Shown here: one piece after another, positions 1-8,874 of the stretch
How the letters are laid out: every line of letters starts with the position of its first letter
How positions within the stretch are numbered: the first letter of the stretch is position 1
Assembly: GCF_019139815.1 (NCBI RefSeq)
Contig: NZ_CP077079.1
Span: 496,001 to 560,000 of the forward strand
Direction: 5' to 3'
Length of the DNA stretch: 64,000 nucleotides
From: Pseudomonas asgharzadehiana
GTDB taxonomy: Bacteria; Pseudomonadota; Gammaproteobacteria; Pseudomonadales; Pseudomonadaceae
Program-made: the position numbers and the translations under genes
Notes under the pieces: model-generated
Databases searched by the model: none
Told to the model about the DNA's origin: nothing
Seen by the model: the letters and a program-made list of their open reading frames with translations, nothing else

Positions 1-10
1 TTTCTACGCC

Positions 11-101
11 TGTGGATAATTTGGGTCAAGGCTCGAATTTTCGGGAACTCTGCGGCTGTGGATGAAATTATCCACCGGTGGAAATCTATGGTTTTCCACA
101 G
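11..101. other. Cluster of DnaA-box-like 9-mers
   Basis: The first 214 bases hold no gene I can support. Within 91 bp there is one perfect DnaA box (TGTGGATAA, 11-19) and three near matches: TGTGGATGA (57-65), TTATCCACC (68-76) and TTTTCCACA (93-101). Their role is unknown. They could belong to replication of the leftward island or be chance. Confidence 0.4.
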
Positions 102-134
102 ACAATTTGCGTGGGCTTTAGATTTTTTAAATGA

Positions 135-179
135 GGTCCATCCAAGCAGGGCGGCTTTGCAGCCCCGCTTGGATGGACC
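135..179 (-). terminator. Long inverted repeat after the P4-type integrase
   Basis: A perfect 13-bp inverted repeat (135-147 with 167-179) encloses a further short GGGC/GCCC stem. It lies just past the stop codon of the leftward integrase gene, so it could end that transcript. No clear U-tract follows, so intrinsic termination is not certain; it may be a REP-like or island-specific hairpin. Confidence 0.4.
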
Positions 180-214
180 CGCGTGGAAGGGCGGACTGCG
201 GTGATCTTATTGGC

Positions 215-1543
215 TTACCCACGTTTGGATGCGCCACGGCTATTTTGTAGGGCGGTAATGTTGTCGCCGACCGGGTGAGCGAATTCGTGGGGCGTCACAT
301 GCCCATGGCGGTTGGCGTCGATGTAGTTGCTCCACCACGCCATGATCAGCCTGCGCTGCTCGAGGAATTCGGCCTTGTGGATATACGCGGCGCGCACGCG
401 GTTGCGTTCCTTGTGGCTCATTTGTCTTTCGATGGCTGCGTCGGTCCATAACCCGGACTCAAGCAGGGCGCTACAGGCCATGGTCCTGAAGCCGTGGCCG
501 CACACGTCCTTACTGGTGTCATAGCCGACGTTGCGGAGCATGGTGTTCACTGTGTTCTCGGACATGGGCTTCCAGTACTTGTGGTCGCCCGGTAGCACCA
601 ACTCTGAAAAGCGACTGAGGCTGCGCAGGCGCTCCAGTATTTCGATGACCTGCGGCGATAACGGAACCATTTGAATGTCGCCGTTCATCTTGGTCCCGCG
701 TGTGGAGTTGCGTACCCCTTCAATCGGTGCGCGAGTATCGGGGATTTCCCACATGGCGCGTTGGAGGTCGAACTCACTCCATCGAGCGAAGCGCAGCTCG
801 CTGGAGCGGACGAATACATGCAACGTCAACAGGACGGCGAGGCGCGTCAGTTCGCGGCCGTTGTAGTTGTCGATACGGTGCAGCAGTTCGGGTAGGCGGT
901 TGAGGGAGAGGGCCGGGCGATGGACTGTGCGCGGCGCGTGAATCGAGCCTGCCAGATCGAGGGCAGGATTCATGGTGATCTGCCGAGCCCTTTTGGCCCC
1001 GCGCATGATGGTGGATAAGTAGTTCTGTACCCTTAACGCCACATCCATGGTGCCGCGTTCCTTGATGCGCTGGGTGATCTCTAGCAGGTCGTGGGTATCG
1101 AGTTCGGCGATGGGGCGTTGGCCGATCAGCGGGAAGACGTGGGTGCGCAGTCGGCTCATCACGGTTTTTGCGTGTCCTTCGGTCCAGCGACGGGACATGT
1201 CGGCGTGCCACTCCAGAGCAACGGTTTCGAAAAGCAGTGCCGCCCGTTGGGCTACGATCTTGGCCTTCTTCTTTTCTTCCATTGGGTCGAGGTTGTCGAG
1301 CAGCAACGCCTTGGCTTCGTCTCGCTTACGTCGTGCGACGGAAAGGGTAACGATGGGGTAATTGCCGATGATGAGCGTGCCTTCCTTGCCGCTGGGCTTG
1401 GTGTACTTCAAGCGCCAGGTCTTCACGCCATTGGGTTTGACGAAAAGGTACATGCCTCGGCCGTCGAACAGTTTGTAGGCGCGTTCGCGGGCTTTGGCCG
1501 TGCGGCATTGCAGGTCGCTGAGGGGGATCGCTAGACGTGGCAT
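215..1543 (-). CDS. P4-type tyrosine integrase of the leftward island
   Basis: Site-specific recombinase of 442 residues, the usual size for P4-like island integrases. The N-terminus has the DUF4102-type arm-binding domain (LSDLQCRTAKARERAYKLFD, then GRGMYLFVKPNG). The catalytic domain shows the first Arg in VRSSELRFARW, the HGFR box and a final SHKERN...Y segment carrying the nucleophile Tyr. I start at the ATG at 1543, where the conserved domain begins; the frame stays open upstream to 1696 but reads through a terminator hairpin and looks non-coding. The gene sits against a copy of the tRNA-Thr 3' end, the normal place for such an integrase. It therefore belongs to a second element extending left of the window, not to the phage on the right. 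Confidence 0.9.
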   Translation of the reverse strand: MPRLAIPLSDLQCRTAKARERAYKLFDGRGMYLFVKPNGVKTWRLKYTKPSGKEGTLIIGNYPIVTLSVARRKRDEAKALLLDNLDPMEEKKKAKIVAQRAALLFETVALEWHADMSRRWTEGHAKTVMSRLRTHVFPLIGQRPIAELDTHDLLEITQRIKERGTMDVALRVQNYLSTIMRGAKRARQITMNPALDLAGSIHAPRTVHRPALSLNRLPELLHRIDNYNGRELTRLAVLLTLHVFVRSSELRFARWSEFDLQRAMWEIPDTRAPIEGVRNSTRGTKMNGDIQMVPLSPQVIEILERLRSLSRFSELVLPGDHKYWKPMSENTVNTMLRNVGYDTSKDVCGHGFRTMACSALLESGLWTDAAIERQMSHKERNRVRAAYIHKAEFLEQRRLIMAWWSNYIDANRHGHVTPHEFAHPVGDNITALQNSRGASKRG

Positions 1544-1641
1544 AGGGGGTACGCGCTCCTGACCGGGAAATCGCAGTACCCCTAACATACCCTCGGGGAA
1601 GGGGGATTTTGTTGGATCCCGACGGAGGGTCCTGGAACGAA

Positions 1642-1665
1642 AAAACCCGCCAAAGGGCGGGTTTT
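1642..1665 (-). terminator. Intrinsic terminator beyond the tRNA-Thr 3' fragment
   Basis: The core stem ACCCGCC/GGCGGGT with loop AAAG is lengthened by A-T pairs and followed on the minus strand by six T. It lies about 45 bp past the 3' end of the tRNA fragment, where the terminator of the leftward tRNA-Thr would be expected before the phage arrived or as supplied by the older island. The reverse direction also has a short T-run. Confidence 0.75.
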
Positions 1666-1708
1666 CGGGGCTTCCAGAGCATTCGGTGGAATGCAATGGA
1701 GCCTAATG

Positions 1709-1753
1709 TGGTGCCGGCACCAGGAGTCGAACCCGGGACCTACTGATTACAAG
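1709..1753 (-). repeat. attL: 45-bp copy of the tRNA-Thr 3' end
   Basis: Identical to 34118-34162. It includes CCA, the acceptor strand, the T arm and part of the anticodon arm, and diverges from the tRNA just after ATTACAAG. It also serves as the tRNA-proximal end of the island carrying the 215-1543 integrase, so two elements share this site in tandem. Confidence 0.93.
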
Positions 1754-1795
1754 GAAGCTGCTTTAAACATGAGAATCAATGGGTTATCAATTTTC

Positions 1796-1857
1796 TTGTT
1801 ACGTGTGATGTCCCTGAAACCCAAAGGAATAAAGCATATGAGGAGGTTTGTTACGTG
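1796..1857 (+). repeat. Integrase arm-type sites, left pair (TTGTTACGTG)
   Basis: The 10-mer TTGTTACGTG occurs at 1796-1805 and 1848-1857, just inside attL. The same 10-mer occurs twice inside attR (34048, 34060), in the same orientation. Direct repeats on both sides of an attP core are the hallmark of tyrosine-integrase arm sites. The rest of 1754-1978 shows no gene. Confidence 0.7.
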
Positions 1858-1978
1858 GGATTGGCAGCGATTTGAAAAAAAAATTTGACTTCGAGGCTGC
1901 CCTGCAAGTCAGCGCGAAGACAGCTGCACTGATCGTCAATATAAGATTTTTCGACCAGTGGCAGACAGGTATCAATGC

Positions 1979-3292
1979 TTATCTAGCTGAAAAACTATTC
2001 AGTCTTTGCGACATGAGTTCAACGACTTTAGATCTATTGCGCCAGTAGCGAGCCATTCGTTTGATCTCGTCTTGGTCGTCAAGAAGGGCGAGTTCTGCTT
2101 CAGAAATGAGGCAGGCATGGAAGCATTTTATAACGTGCTCCATTACGTAATTATCACTTTTAGGGTCCGGATAGTATTTGAATGCCTCTTGGACATCTAA
2201 AATGGTTGCCTTACCTTCTACGAGCTTTTCGAAAACTCCTGGTCGCATGACTTTCATCATGCAAACTGACGAAATTAATGCTTCCTGTACTTCCGTCTCT
2301 GGCTTTTCCGTCATTAGCATTATTGCAATGTTTGAAAAAACTCTTTCCAGCTCTCGCAGAGAACAATTTAACTGCGTGCCAATAGCCCTGAGATACTCCG
2401 ACCATGAACTAGATGGTAGATCATATTGTTTTATTAAGTAATGGCAATATTTATCTATATCGCCATCTCGACCTCTCTTCTTCGGTAGCGTAGCTTCAAT
2501 TGTAATGAATTTTTGAAGATAAGTATGGGCGTTGATGTTTACGCCATAGGTAGATTTTATAGACTCTTGCAGCTGAGCTTTATTTATAACTAATAGAAAG
2601 TTGACATTCGGAACAGAGAAAAGGTGTTTTATTTTCTCCAGCATTTCTACGGCAAAGGACGGCCGGCAACGATCCAGTTCGTCAATGATGACGGTCAGTG
2701 GGCTTTCGGATGGTACCTTTAGGCTCGCAGGAATTGTTGATAAGAATAATTTAAAGTGTTCGATGGATTGACGTTCCGCTTTATGATTTATCAATCTGTC
2801 CTTAATGTATTTTTCAGCGCTTGAGCTAATATCTTTAGATATGTCATCTCCTATCTTTGTAAATTCCTGAAGATCGCTTTCTTTTATTACACCGGCCGAT
2901 ATTGCTCGAATTCCAATTTTCGCACTTAGCGAGAGAACGTGTGCGCCAACATTTTTAGCTTTGTCAACGAACTCTCTAGATTTTTTTTCAGGTGCATGTG
3001 TTGATACATATTCAGTTATGGCTCCTGCAACGACCATAAAAGCATCGTCTACGTAATCTGATGCGAAAGCGTCAATATATATATTAGGTACATCCTCTTT
3101 GTCGAGGGTCTTCTGCCAAGCCTTTACAAAGGTTGACTTCCCCTCGCCCCAATTACCATCAAGGCTGATGACCAGCGGGTCAATTGAATTTTTTACTATG
3201 TTTGCGAGAGCATCACCAAAAGGTTTGCGGCCAAATAGATCGGGGCCGAAATCTTCATCGGAGCTCTGATGAGGCTGAATAATTATTCTCAT
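1979..3292 (-). CDS. KAP-family P-loop NTPase (prophage cargo)
   Basis: A 437-residue protein of the KAP NTPase family. The Walker A motif GNWGEGKST is at residues 46-54 and the Walker B stretch VIIDELDRCRP, with the DRC typical of KAP, at about 201-211. The segment around 115-137 is moderately hydrophobic, where KAP proteins often have membrane insertions. I start at 3292 because AAGGA lies 7 nt upstream; the frame is open to 3322. The gene is visibly more AT-rich than the phage genes and lies between the integrase and attL, a usual place for lysogenic-conversion cargo. The family includes PifA of plasmid F, which blocks T7, so exclusion of other phages is a reasonable guess but is not shown by the sequence. 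Confidence 0.8.
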   Translation of the reverse strand: MRIIIQPHQSSDEDFGPDLFGRKPFGDALANIVKNSIDPLVISLDGNWGEGKSTFVKAWQKTLDKEDVPNIYIDAFASDYVDDAFMVVAGAITEYVSTHAPEKKSREFVDKAKNVGAHVLSLSAKIGIRAISAGVIKESDLQEFTKIGDDISKDISSSAEKYIKDRLINHKAERQSIEHFKLFLSTIPASLKVPSESPLTVIIDELDRCRPSFAVEMLEKIKHLFSVPNVNFLLVINKAQLQESIKSTYGVNINAHTYLQKFITIEATLPKKRGRDGDIDKYCHYLIKQYDLPSSSWSEYLRAIGTQLNCSLRELERVFSNIAIMLMTEKPETEVQEALISSVCMMKVMRPGVFEKLVEGKATILDVQEAFKYYPDPKSDNYVMEHVIKCFHACLISEAELALLDDQDEIKRMARYWRNRSKVVELMSQRLNSFSAR

Positions 3293-3406
3293 TTTATATC
3301 CTTGTTGTTTAAACCTTTCCAAAAGGCTAGTGATTTGGCTTCCAAGAGTTAGGAGAACTCACCAGACTACTTCAGGAGTCTGACCGTGCTTAAGATAGTC
3401 CATTTT

Positions 3407-4555
3407 CTAATCGCCTGAAGGAGCGACTAGTGGAAGACTATAGTCGTATACATCCATCATTTTAGAATCACGATGCCCGCTGGCTTCCTGTTTTTCTGCC
3501 CGCGTACCTACAGTGTCTGTTATACCCCGCCGCTTTAGATCGTGTAAGGCAAAACGGTCTTCCTGATCGATATCCCCGTCTGCTATCGCTAAAGTTATGA
3601 AGCGTTGCCACGCTGTGTCTAGGCTCGTTTTAAGAAGGGGGCCGCCGTGGCTGGCTACGATGATAAATCGTTTTGACGCCGCCATTGGAATAGGCGTTTT
3701 ACGGCGCTCCCAAACCCTTGCGCGTAGAGCTTTTGCACCTTCCCACACGCTGCGCAGTCGGGGCGTCCATCGGACAATATTGTCCCGACTGCCTTTGCGC
3801 CGATTGGTCAGAATCCCCTCCTGCAATTCGTTCGCGTCCGTGAGTGTCACAACCTCGATGCCGCGCAGTCGACAAAGGTAGGCTAACTCCATCACGCTTG
3901 CCAGGTAATCGGGGCAACCGCCTGGCTCATTGCGCGCCAGGCGTCCGCGCGCTGTCGCGCGATCAATGAGGACGTCCATAACGTTCAACCGTGGCAATCT
4001 GCGTTGCTTCCGCTCAATAGGCGCCTCGACGCCCGAGGCCGGGTTCACCTCAAGGAATCCCCTGTTGCGTCCCCACTGCAGTACGCGCCGTAAATAACGC
4101 AGAGCATGCGCCGCTTTTGAAGGCGTACCTTCGTCGGCGATCCGATCGACAATGCGTTGCACCAAGGCAGCGGTGAATTTCTTCACGGCCAGATCGCCGA
4201 GCGGCTTGCCCAATTTTGTGGGAATACTCAGCAGAACATCGCGTGAGTAGCAGTAGTCGTTGTGGGTTTTAGGAGCGAGTTTTTTATAGCGGTCGCTCAG
4301 GTGGAACTGTGTGCAGACGTAGCGGAGCGTTCCCCGATCGACGTTGGTCGCCTCGTCCATGATTTGGTGTAGCTCTGCTAGCGAAACGCTAGCAGGCGCA
4401 ATGTTGCGCCGGCGCTGTGTGCCCGTCTCGTCACGATGAAGGGAGTACCAAACCCCTTCGTTTCGCTGATCAAAGTAAACGGCCGCTGGGAGAGCGGCCT
4501 GGTCAATGTGAGCGGGAATGTGCGGATTGTGCTTCCGCTTCCTTGCTTTCCTCAT
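3407..4555 (-). CDS. int: Prophage tyrosine integrase
   Basis: Integrase of 382 residues that should catalyse recombination at tRNA-Thr. The N-terminal part is an arm- and core-binding region. Catalytic residues I can place are Arg231 (CRLRGIE), Lys254 (RRKGS), His338 (HDLKRR, with Lys where many relatives have Arg), His361 (SGHRD) and Tyr370 (MDVYDY). The start at 4555 is set by an ATGA overlap with the upstream DUF4224 gene, which implies translational coupling. It ends the early operon apart from the KAP gene. It is unrelated in detail to the island integrase at 215-1543. Confidence 0.93.
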   Translation of the reverse strand: MRKARKRKHNPHIPAHIDQAALPAAVYFDQRNEGVWYSLHRDETGTQRRRNIAPASVSLAELHQIMDEATNVDRGTLRYVCTQFHLSDRYKKLAPKTHNDYCYSRDVLLSIPTKLGKPLGDLAVKKFTAALVQRIVDRIADEGTPSKAAHALRYLRRVLQWGRNRGFLEVNPASGVEAPIERKQRRLPRLNVMDVLIDRATARGRLARNEPGGCPDYLASVMELAYLCRLRGIEVVTLTDANELQEGILTNRRKGSRDNIVRWTPRLRSVWEGAKALRARVWERRKTPIPMAASKRFIIVASHGGPLLKTSLDTAWQRFITLAIADGDIDQEDRFALHDLKRRGITDTVGTRAEKQEASGHRDSKMMDVYDYSLPLVAPSGD

Positions 4556-4764
4556 AAGATATCGGCGTCGTACCGCTCTGCAGCGACAGGCTTCATGCCT
4601 GCGGCTTGGTTGATAAGGTCCAGTGTTGTCCATGGCCCAGTTCGGCCGCGGAACAGGCGAACGCCCTGGTCGATCAGCGAGCGTTCAACATCAGACCGGC
4701 GTTGGTAGCCGGTGATGCGCTGCAGGTCGGTGAATACCAGGACGTTGTCCGATCGGGAGTTCAT
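4552..4764 (-). CDS. DUF4224-type small protein, possible excisionase
   Basis: A 70-residue protein with the DUF4224 pattern (FTDLQRITGYQRRSD... then GVRLFRGRTGPW). These short wHTH-like proteins usually precede phage integrases. It overlaps the integrase start by 4 bases (ATGA). By position and size it is the best candidate for an excisionase or directionality factor, but that role is inferred; the domain itself is of unknown function. Confidence 0.75.
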   Translation of the reverse strand: MNSRSDNVLVFTDLQRITGYQRRSDVERSLIDQGVRLFRGRTGPWTTLDLINQAAGMKPVAAERYDADIL

Positions 4765-4854
4765 TGCTAGCCCTCTATAAGCTGAAGCACCCCGGGCAGT
4801 CTAGCGCTGCAGCCGGGGCATGATTGTTAGAAGTTGGGACGCAGACTGCTGGAG

Positions 4855-5097
4855 CTATTGGTTGGCCAGCAACTGGGACACAAATGCTCGTTCACCTGCA
4901 GTGAGATCGCCTTGCAGGTGGGCCATGGTGGTGACTGCCTCGAGGCGGACCCGGGCGTCGGGCGTCTTGTTGACCTGGTAATCGAAAAGCGCGGTACCGA
5001 CGATGCGGATGGCCATCAGATGGCGCGCCGCCTGCAGCCCTTCCGCCGGCACTGTGATAGCCTTCGGATCGCTGCTGCTTTGGTGCTGTGCTTGCAT
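4855..5097 (-). CDS. Hypothetical early phage protein
   Basis: 80 residues, soluble, with no motif I recognise. It contains a helical stretch (GLQAARHLMAIRIVGTALFD) and a second helix near the C-terminus. GAGGG lies about 8 nt before the ATG. It is co-directional with the early operon, between the primase and integrase genes. Function unknown. Confidence 0.6.
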   Translation of the reverse strand: MQAQHQSSSDPKAITVPAEGLQAARHLMAIRIVGTALFDYQVNKTPDARVRLEAVTTMAHLQGDLTAGERAFVSQLLANQ

Positions 5098-5192
5098 GGT
5101 GTTGCCCTCAGTGGTGGTTGGTACCGGGGAGCTGTAACTCCTCGGTGCCCTTCATTTGCCGGCGTAGCCGGTGTCCGGTCCGGTTCTTAGGC

Positions 5193-5483
5193 TCATGCCT
5201 TTCGCACCAGGTGAATAACCAGGTCTTCAAACTCCCCTTCGTCGTTGCAGGACTGCCACTCCAGCACGGCTTGCACTTGTTCCCGGGTGCAGTCCATAAC
5301 GAAAATCTCGCTCTGCCCACCGGTGGCCCGAACCTCAAGTATCTGGACGAGGCCGTCGGCGCCGTAGGCTTCGGCAAATACGGTTTTGCCCTCGTAGCCC
5401 AGTTGAACCATTACCGCGTTGACCCGGCGGATCTCCTCGGCCGCGTTGTTCTGTTCCCGCTCAACAATCAATTGAATGTGCAT
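5193..5483 (-). CDS. Hypothetical early phage protein
   Basis: 96 residues starting MHIQLIVEREQNNAAEE. The start at 5483 has GGGAG 7-8 nt upstream; the longer open frame to 5600 overlaps the primase gene and was rejected. The start lies 5 bp past the primase stop, so the two are probably coupled. It alternates beta-strands with helices and is acidic. No family recognised. Confidence 0.6.
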   Translation of the reverse strand: MHIQLIVEREQNNAAEEIRRVNAVMVQLGYEGKTVFAEAYGADGLVQILEVRATGGQSEIFVMDCTREQVQAVLEWQSCNDEGEFEDLVIHLVRKA

Positions 5484-5488
5484 CGCGG

Positions 5489-8200
5489 TCACTCCCGAAA
5501 GATGAAGCAACGCATGGTCGACGGGATGTGAGCAGTCGGCGCCATATCCTGCTGACGTGCACGGATCGCGCTTTCCACGCGTTTCTGAGTGTCCAAGCAA
5601 TGGTGAGCACGGCAGTCTTTGAGCAGTCGGCGCAGCACTGCCAGGTCCGGAATGCGCTGGCGGTGCTCCAGGGCGACCTCGGCGAACTGGTTAAGATTGA
5701 TGGCGATCAAGCCAGGCTTTTTGCTGTGGTTGACCATCGGGGCCGAGGGCAGCGATTCCAGGTAATCAAACACCTGCCAAAACTCGTTCACTTCCTTCGG
5801 ATCGGTGCTGATCGCCGCCTGGCGCTCGTTGGCTGCTTTCAGAAGGTATTTGCGGCAGGCCTGGACCATGTGGTCCGGGATTGCGATGACGAGCTGTAGG
5901 CAGTCCAGCAGGGCCAGCATCATGCTGTGGTTCTTGATGACCCGATCGGATGCCAGATTACGGCTGGCCCAAAGCTCGGCGCGGTATTGGGGATACAGTT
6001 CCGCGAAGCGCTTGAGCACCAGCGGCTCGGCGCGCATTGCCTTCACCATGAAGTGGCTGACGTGCTCCAGCTCGGTCTGAACAATTGCATCAGCAGCCTT
6101 GCGGCTCTTGTCGGTGATCACCGGCTTGAGAAACGGCAAGCGGACGATACGGCTGATGATCGCTTCGTGGCCGGTAACGATGGCGTTCTGAGCGATTACG
6201 ATGGACGCGCGAAACGGCGGTTCGTAGGTATCGTTGCTGTTGGACTTGACGCCCCGGGTACGCAGGGTGCCGCCGCCATAGAAGTCCTTGAACTGGTCCC
6301 ACTCGAAGGCCTTGGTATTGTCCTCGTTGGTGTTTCGGTCGGCCTCAAGAAGCACCAATGGCAGGTTGGCCACCTGGCCCATTGCTCGGCTCAAGCCTGA
6401 GAACGAACTTTTGGCCGGATCGAAACCCTCGTAGGTCCGCCCGAAGAGCTTCCAGATGAACTTGATCAGCGTGGTTTTGCCCGAATCGGGCTCACCCGAC
6501 ATTTCCAGGAACGGAAAGCTCTCATGTTCGGCCCGGATCTGCTCGGCAAACAGCGAGCCAAACCAATACGTGAGGGCGAGAACCCCATTCTCGCCAAAGA
6601 CAGTCCATAGGTTCGGCAGCCAGTCTTCGCGATAGCCCTTACTGTCCAAGGCCATTTTGATTTTTACCGACTTCATCAGGCATTTGACCCGCTGCTTTCC
6701 AAACTCGAAATAGTCCTCGTCGTTGGCCTTGTAAATAGACCCGCCGTGGATAGCGATGTCGTTGAAGATGTACGCCTTGTGATCGCGGCTGTAGCCCAGG
6801 AAGTCGATGGTCTCGACGGTTTTCAGGCGTTCGGTTTGACGGATAATGATCTGGTCCAGGTGCTTCTGAGTGCCCAGCCAGGTCGCGCCCGAATACATCA
6901 AGCGGGTCTTAAACTCGCTGCTTGAGGAGATTTGCTTCGGCGTGAACGTGTAATTCTCGCCATGGTCGTCGTGGATCCCCAACACCTGGAAGTAAAACCA
7001 CGCCTCGTTGGTGACGTCGTTCACCTGCTTGTACAGCGCCTCAAAACGGCAGTTGGCCAAGAGCTTCAAGCTGCAGACGTTCTGCAGCACCTTGCGGCGT
7101 GCAGCCTTGTCGTTGAGCTGTTGATCCTCATGGTCTTCGCTGGTTGCCAGTGCCTTTTGTTCTTCCTCGAGCTTCGACAAATCGAACTTGGCCCAGTAGG
7201 TTTGGTTGCCGAAGTCAAAAGCGAACTCTGGGAAACCTTCCTCCCAGGTGTACATGAGCAGCGCCTTTTCTTTCGGCGAGGGGGCCAGTAGCAAGTCACC
7301 CTCATGGCGCGCGGCATCCAGGTCACGCTTGCGCTTGTCATTGCGCGCTTTACCTTCTTCTTCGAACTGCCAGCGCTGGTGCAGGTCGTTCCAGTCGACT
7401 TTCTTATCCCGCTGGGGAATCAGCGCTGCCTTACAGATGAAGCCCATTTCACGTGCCTGTTTGACCCAGCGCAGCAGGTAGCCGCGAGCAGTTGGCTCGT
7501 TGTCCAGGGCCCAGACCAAAGTGGGCAGGTTGCCCGGGCGCTGCTCGACCAAATGTTTCAACGCTTCCAATGGGAAGTTCACACTGGACATAGCCGACAC
7601 CGCATCGACGTCGTTTTGCACCAGGGCGGTGGCGTCGAAGATGCCCTCGACAATCCACAGCTCTTTGACCTTGGCCAGGTCCACGCTCGGCGGGCACCAC
7701 AACTCGCCCTGGGCGCTATATTTGGGCTTGAATCGGGCTTTCATCTTTCCGAAGCGGGAAGGGCGATCGATCAGGCGTTCCCAGTAACCACCGTTCGGCA
7801 GGGGGAATCGAATCGTGGCACTAGACTCGTTTGTCTCGTGGTTGACGTAGTTCTCTTGGGTGAACCAACCGGTCATAGCTCCGGCATTCAAACCACGAGC
7901 AAACTCCAAGTAAGCGCGTGCGGTAATGGTCGGATCGTTGTCAGTAGCCGGCGCGCGCTTGCTCCAGTCCTCAAACAGGTCTTCATAGATTTCTTTGACG
8001 TGCTCGATATGGCCGCAGCGCTCCGGCCGGCCGCAGCGGATCTGCCAGGGCTTGTCGTGGCGGGCATACAGCTCTTTCTTGTTGCAGGCCGGGCAAACCC
8101 CGCCCCGCATGTAATTCGTGCCTACACGTAGCTTCAGGCCGAAGTCATCTTCCAGCCGCTGCAGTAGTTGGGTGCGGATATCTTCATTCATCATTGACAT
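5489..8200 (-). CDS. Primase-helicase (zinc finger, Toprim, P-loop ATPase), P4-alpha-like
   Basis: A 903-residue replication protein. The N-terminus has a zinc-binding site (Cys36, Cys39, Cys56, Cys62 in CPAC...RCGRPERCGH). A Toprim domain follows (ELWIVEGIFDATAL with the catalytic Glu, then VWALDNE). The C-terminal half is an ATPase/helicase with Walker A SGEPDSGKTTL and Walker B LPLVLLEADR. This order resembles the alpha protein of satellite P4, which primes, unwinds and binds an iteron origin. The start at 8200 forms a TAATG junction with the upstream gene; the frame is open further upstream but overlaps that gene. It replaces the rolling-circle A endonuclease expected in a P2-type phage. 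The TGTCAG array at 32569-32878 is its likely origin. Confidence 0.87.
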   Translation of the reverse strand: MSMMNEDIRTQLLQRLEDDFGLKLRVGTNYMRGGVCPACNKKELYARHDKPWQIRCGRPERCGHIEHVKEIYEDLFEDWSKRAPATDNDPTITARAYLEFARGLNAGAMTGWFTQENYVNHETNESSATIRFPLPNGGYWERLIDRPSRFGKMKARFKPKYSAQGELWCPPSVDLAKVKELWIVEGIFDATALVQNDVDAVSAMSSVNFPLEALKHLVEQRPGNLPTLVWALDNEPTARGYLLRWVKQAREMGFICKAALIPQRDKKVDWNDLHQRWQFEEEGKARNDKRKRDLDAARHEGDLLLAPSPKEKALLMYTWEEGFPEFAFDFGNQTYWAKFDLSKLEEEQKALATSEDHEDQQLNDKAARRKVLQNVCSLKLLANCRFEALYKQVNDVTNEAWFYFQVLGIHDDHGENYTFTPKQISSSSEFKTRLMYSGATWLGTQKHLDQIIIRQTERLKTVETIDFLGYSRDHKAYIFNDIAIHGGSIYKANDEDYFEFGKQRVKCLMKSVKIKMALDSKGYREDWLPNLWTVFGENGVLALTYWFGSLFAEQIRAEHESFPFLEMSGEPDSGKTTLIKFIWKLFGRTYEGFDPAKSSFSGLSRAMGQVANLPLVLLEADRNTNEDNTKAFEWDQFKDFYGGGTLRTRGVKSNSNDTYEPPFRASIVIAQNAIVTGHEAIISRIVRLPFLKPVITDKSRKAADAIVQTELEHVSHFMVKAMRAEPLVLKRFAELYPQYRAELWASRNLASDRVIKNHSMMLALLDCLQLVIAIPDHMVQACRKYLLKAANERQAAISTDPKEVNEFWQVFDYLESLPSAPMVNHSKKPGLIAINLNQFAEVALEHRQRIPDLAVLRRLLKDCRAHHCLDTQKRVESAIRARQQDMAPTAHIPSTMRCFIFRE

Positions 8201-8433
8201 TATTTCGCTGCTTTTAAGCTGTGAGAGAGCGCGGCCATTAGGCGTTTTTGTGCTGCCATTACCGGAACGTGGGCGAGGATTGCGCCGTGGCGAAGACCGT
8301 CCGCTACAAAGCGGAATTGGTCGTCGTACCAATGTTCATTGAGGCTCAAGCGGTACTGTTCACGCAGCGCGGCCAGCAACGCTTCGGCCTCGGCCGGGGG
8401 CAGTTGAGTGGTGACAATTACGGCGTTTACCAT
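8200..8433 (-). CDS. Hypothetical early phage protein
   Basis: 77 residues (MVNAVIVTTQLPPAEAEALL...). I start at 8433 because GAGG lies 8-9 nt upstream; 14 more codons are open but lack a site. The stop shares one base with the primase start (TAATG). It is mostly helical, with no known motif. Its position suggests a replication accessory role, which is inference only. Confidence 0.6.
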   Translation of the reverse strand: MVNAVIVTTQLPPAEAEALLAALREQYRLSLNEHWYDDQFRFVADGLRHGAILAHVPVMAAQKRLMAALSHSLKAAK

Positions 8434-8508
8434 CGTGAAACCTCGACTTCGGGCGCAGTTCACCCAAACCCACAAGACGTGGGGCCGGCGTTTGGTTTGG
8501 ATTGGGTG

Positions 8509-8874
8509 TTACGAGTGCGCGGAGCGCAGACGGACGTTGTCCGGGGTGTTCAGGACGCGTTGATAGATCAGGCTGACAGGCACAGACCAGCAGTGCCCTT
8601 TGACTGGATCGCGGATAACCACAACGGTCTCCGTGCTGTGGTCCAAGATGAGACGCTGACGGAAAGCGATTTCCATTAACTCAACGTGGGCAAGGGAAGC
8701 CAGTTTGGTTGCAACCGATTCTGCTACGTCGAAGCTGTTCACCAGGTGGTTGATGGCACGGTTCAGCAGTGCCGACAGATCGCTCAGGTGTTCGGCTTGA
8801 TGGCGCTCAAGGAAAGCCAGGGCGGCGTTCTGCATGCATTCCTGATAGTCCAGGGCATTGGTTTGAGTTGTCAT
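8509..8874 (-). CDS. Hypothetical early phage protein
   Basis: 121 residues. The N-terminal half is helical (QNAALAFLERHQAEHLSDLS) and the C-terminal half has beta-strands (TETVVVIRDPVKGHCWSVPV). The start overlaps the end of the YmfL-like gene by ATGA, so it is part of the early operon. Family not recognised. Confidence 0.65.
   Translation of the reverse strand: MTTQTNALDYQECMQNAALAFLERHQAEHLSDLSALLNRAINHLVNSFDVAESVATKLASLAHVELMEIAFRQRLILDHSTETVVVIRDPVKGHCWSVPVSLIYQRVLNTPDNVRLRSAHS

Noticed and set aside
1691..1888. 65-codon open frame over attL
   Set aside because: It overlaps the tRNA fragment and arm sites and has no protein features.
5489..5600. Extended upstream start for the 95-residue early gene
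   Set aside because: The longer frame overlaps the primase end and lacks a ribosome site; the ATG at 5483 has GGGAG.
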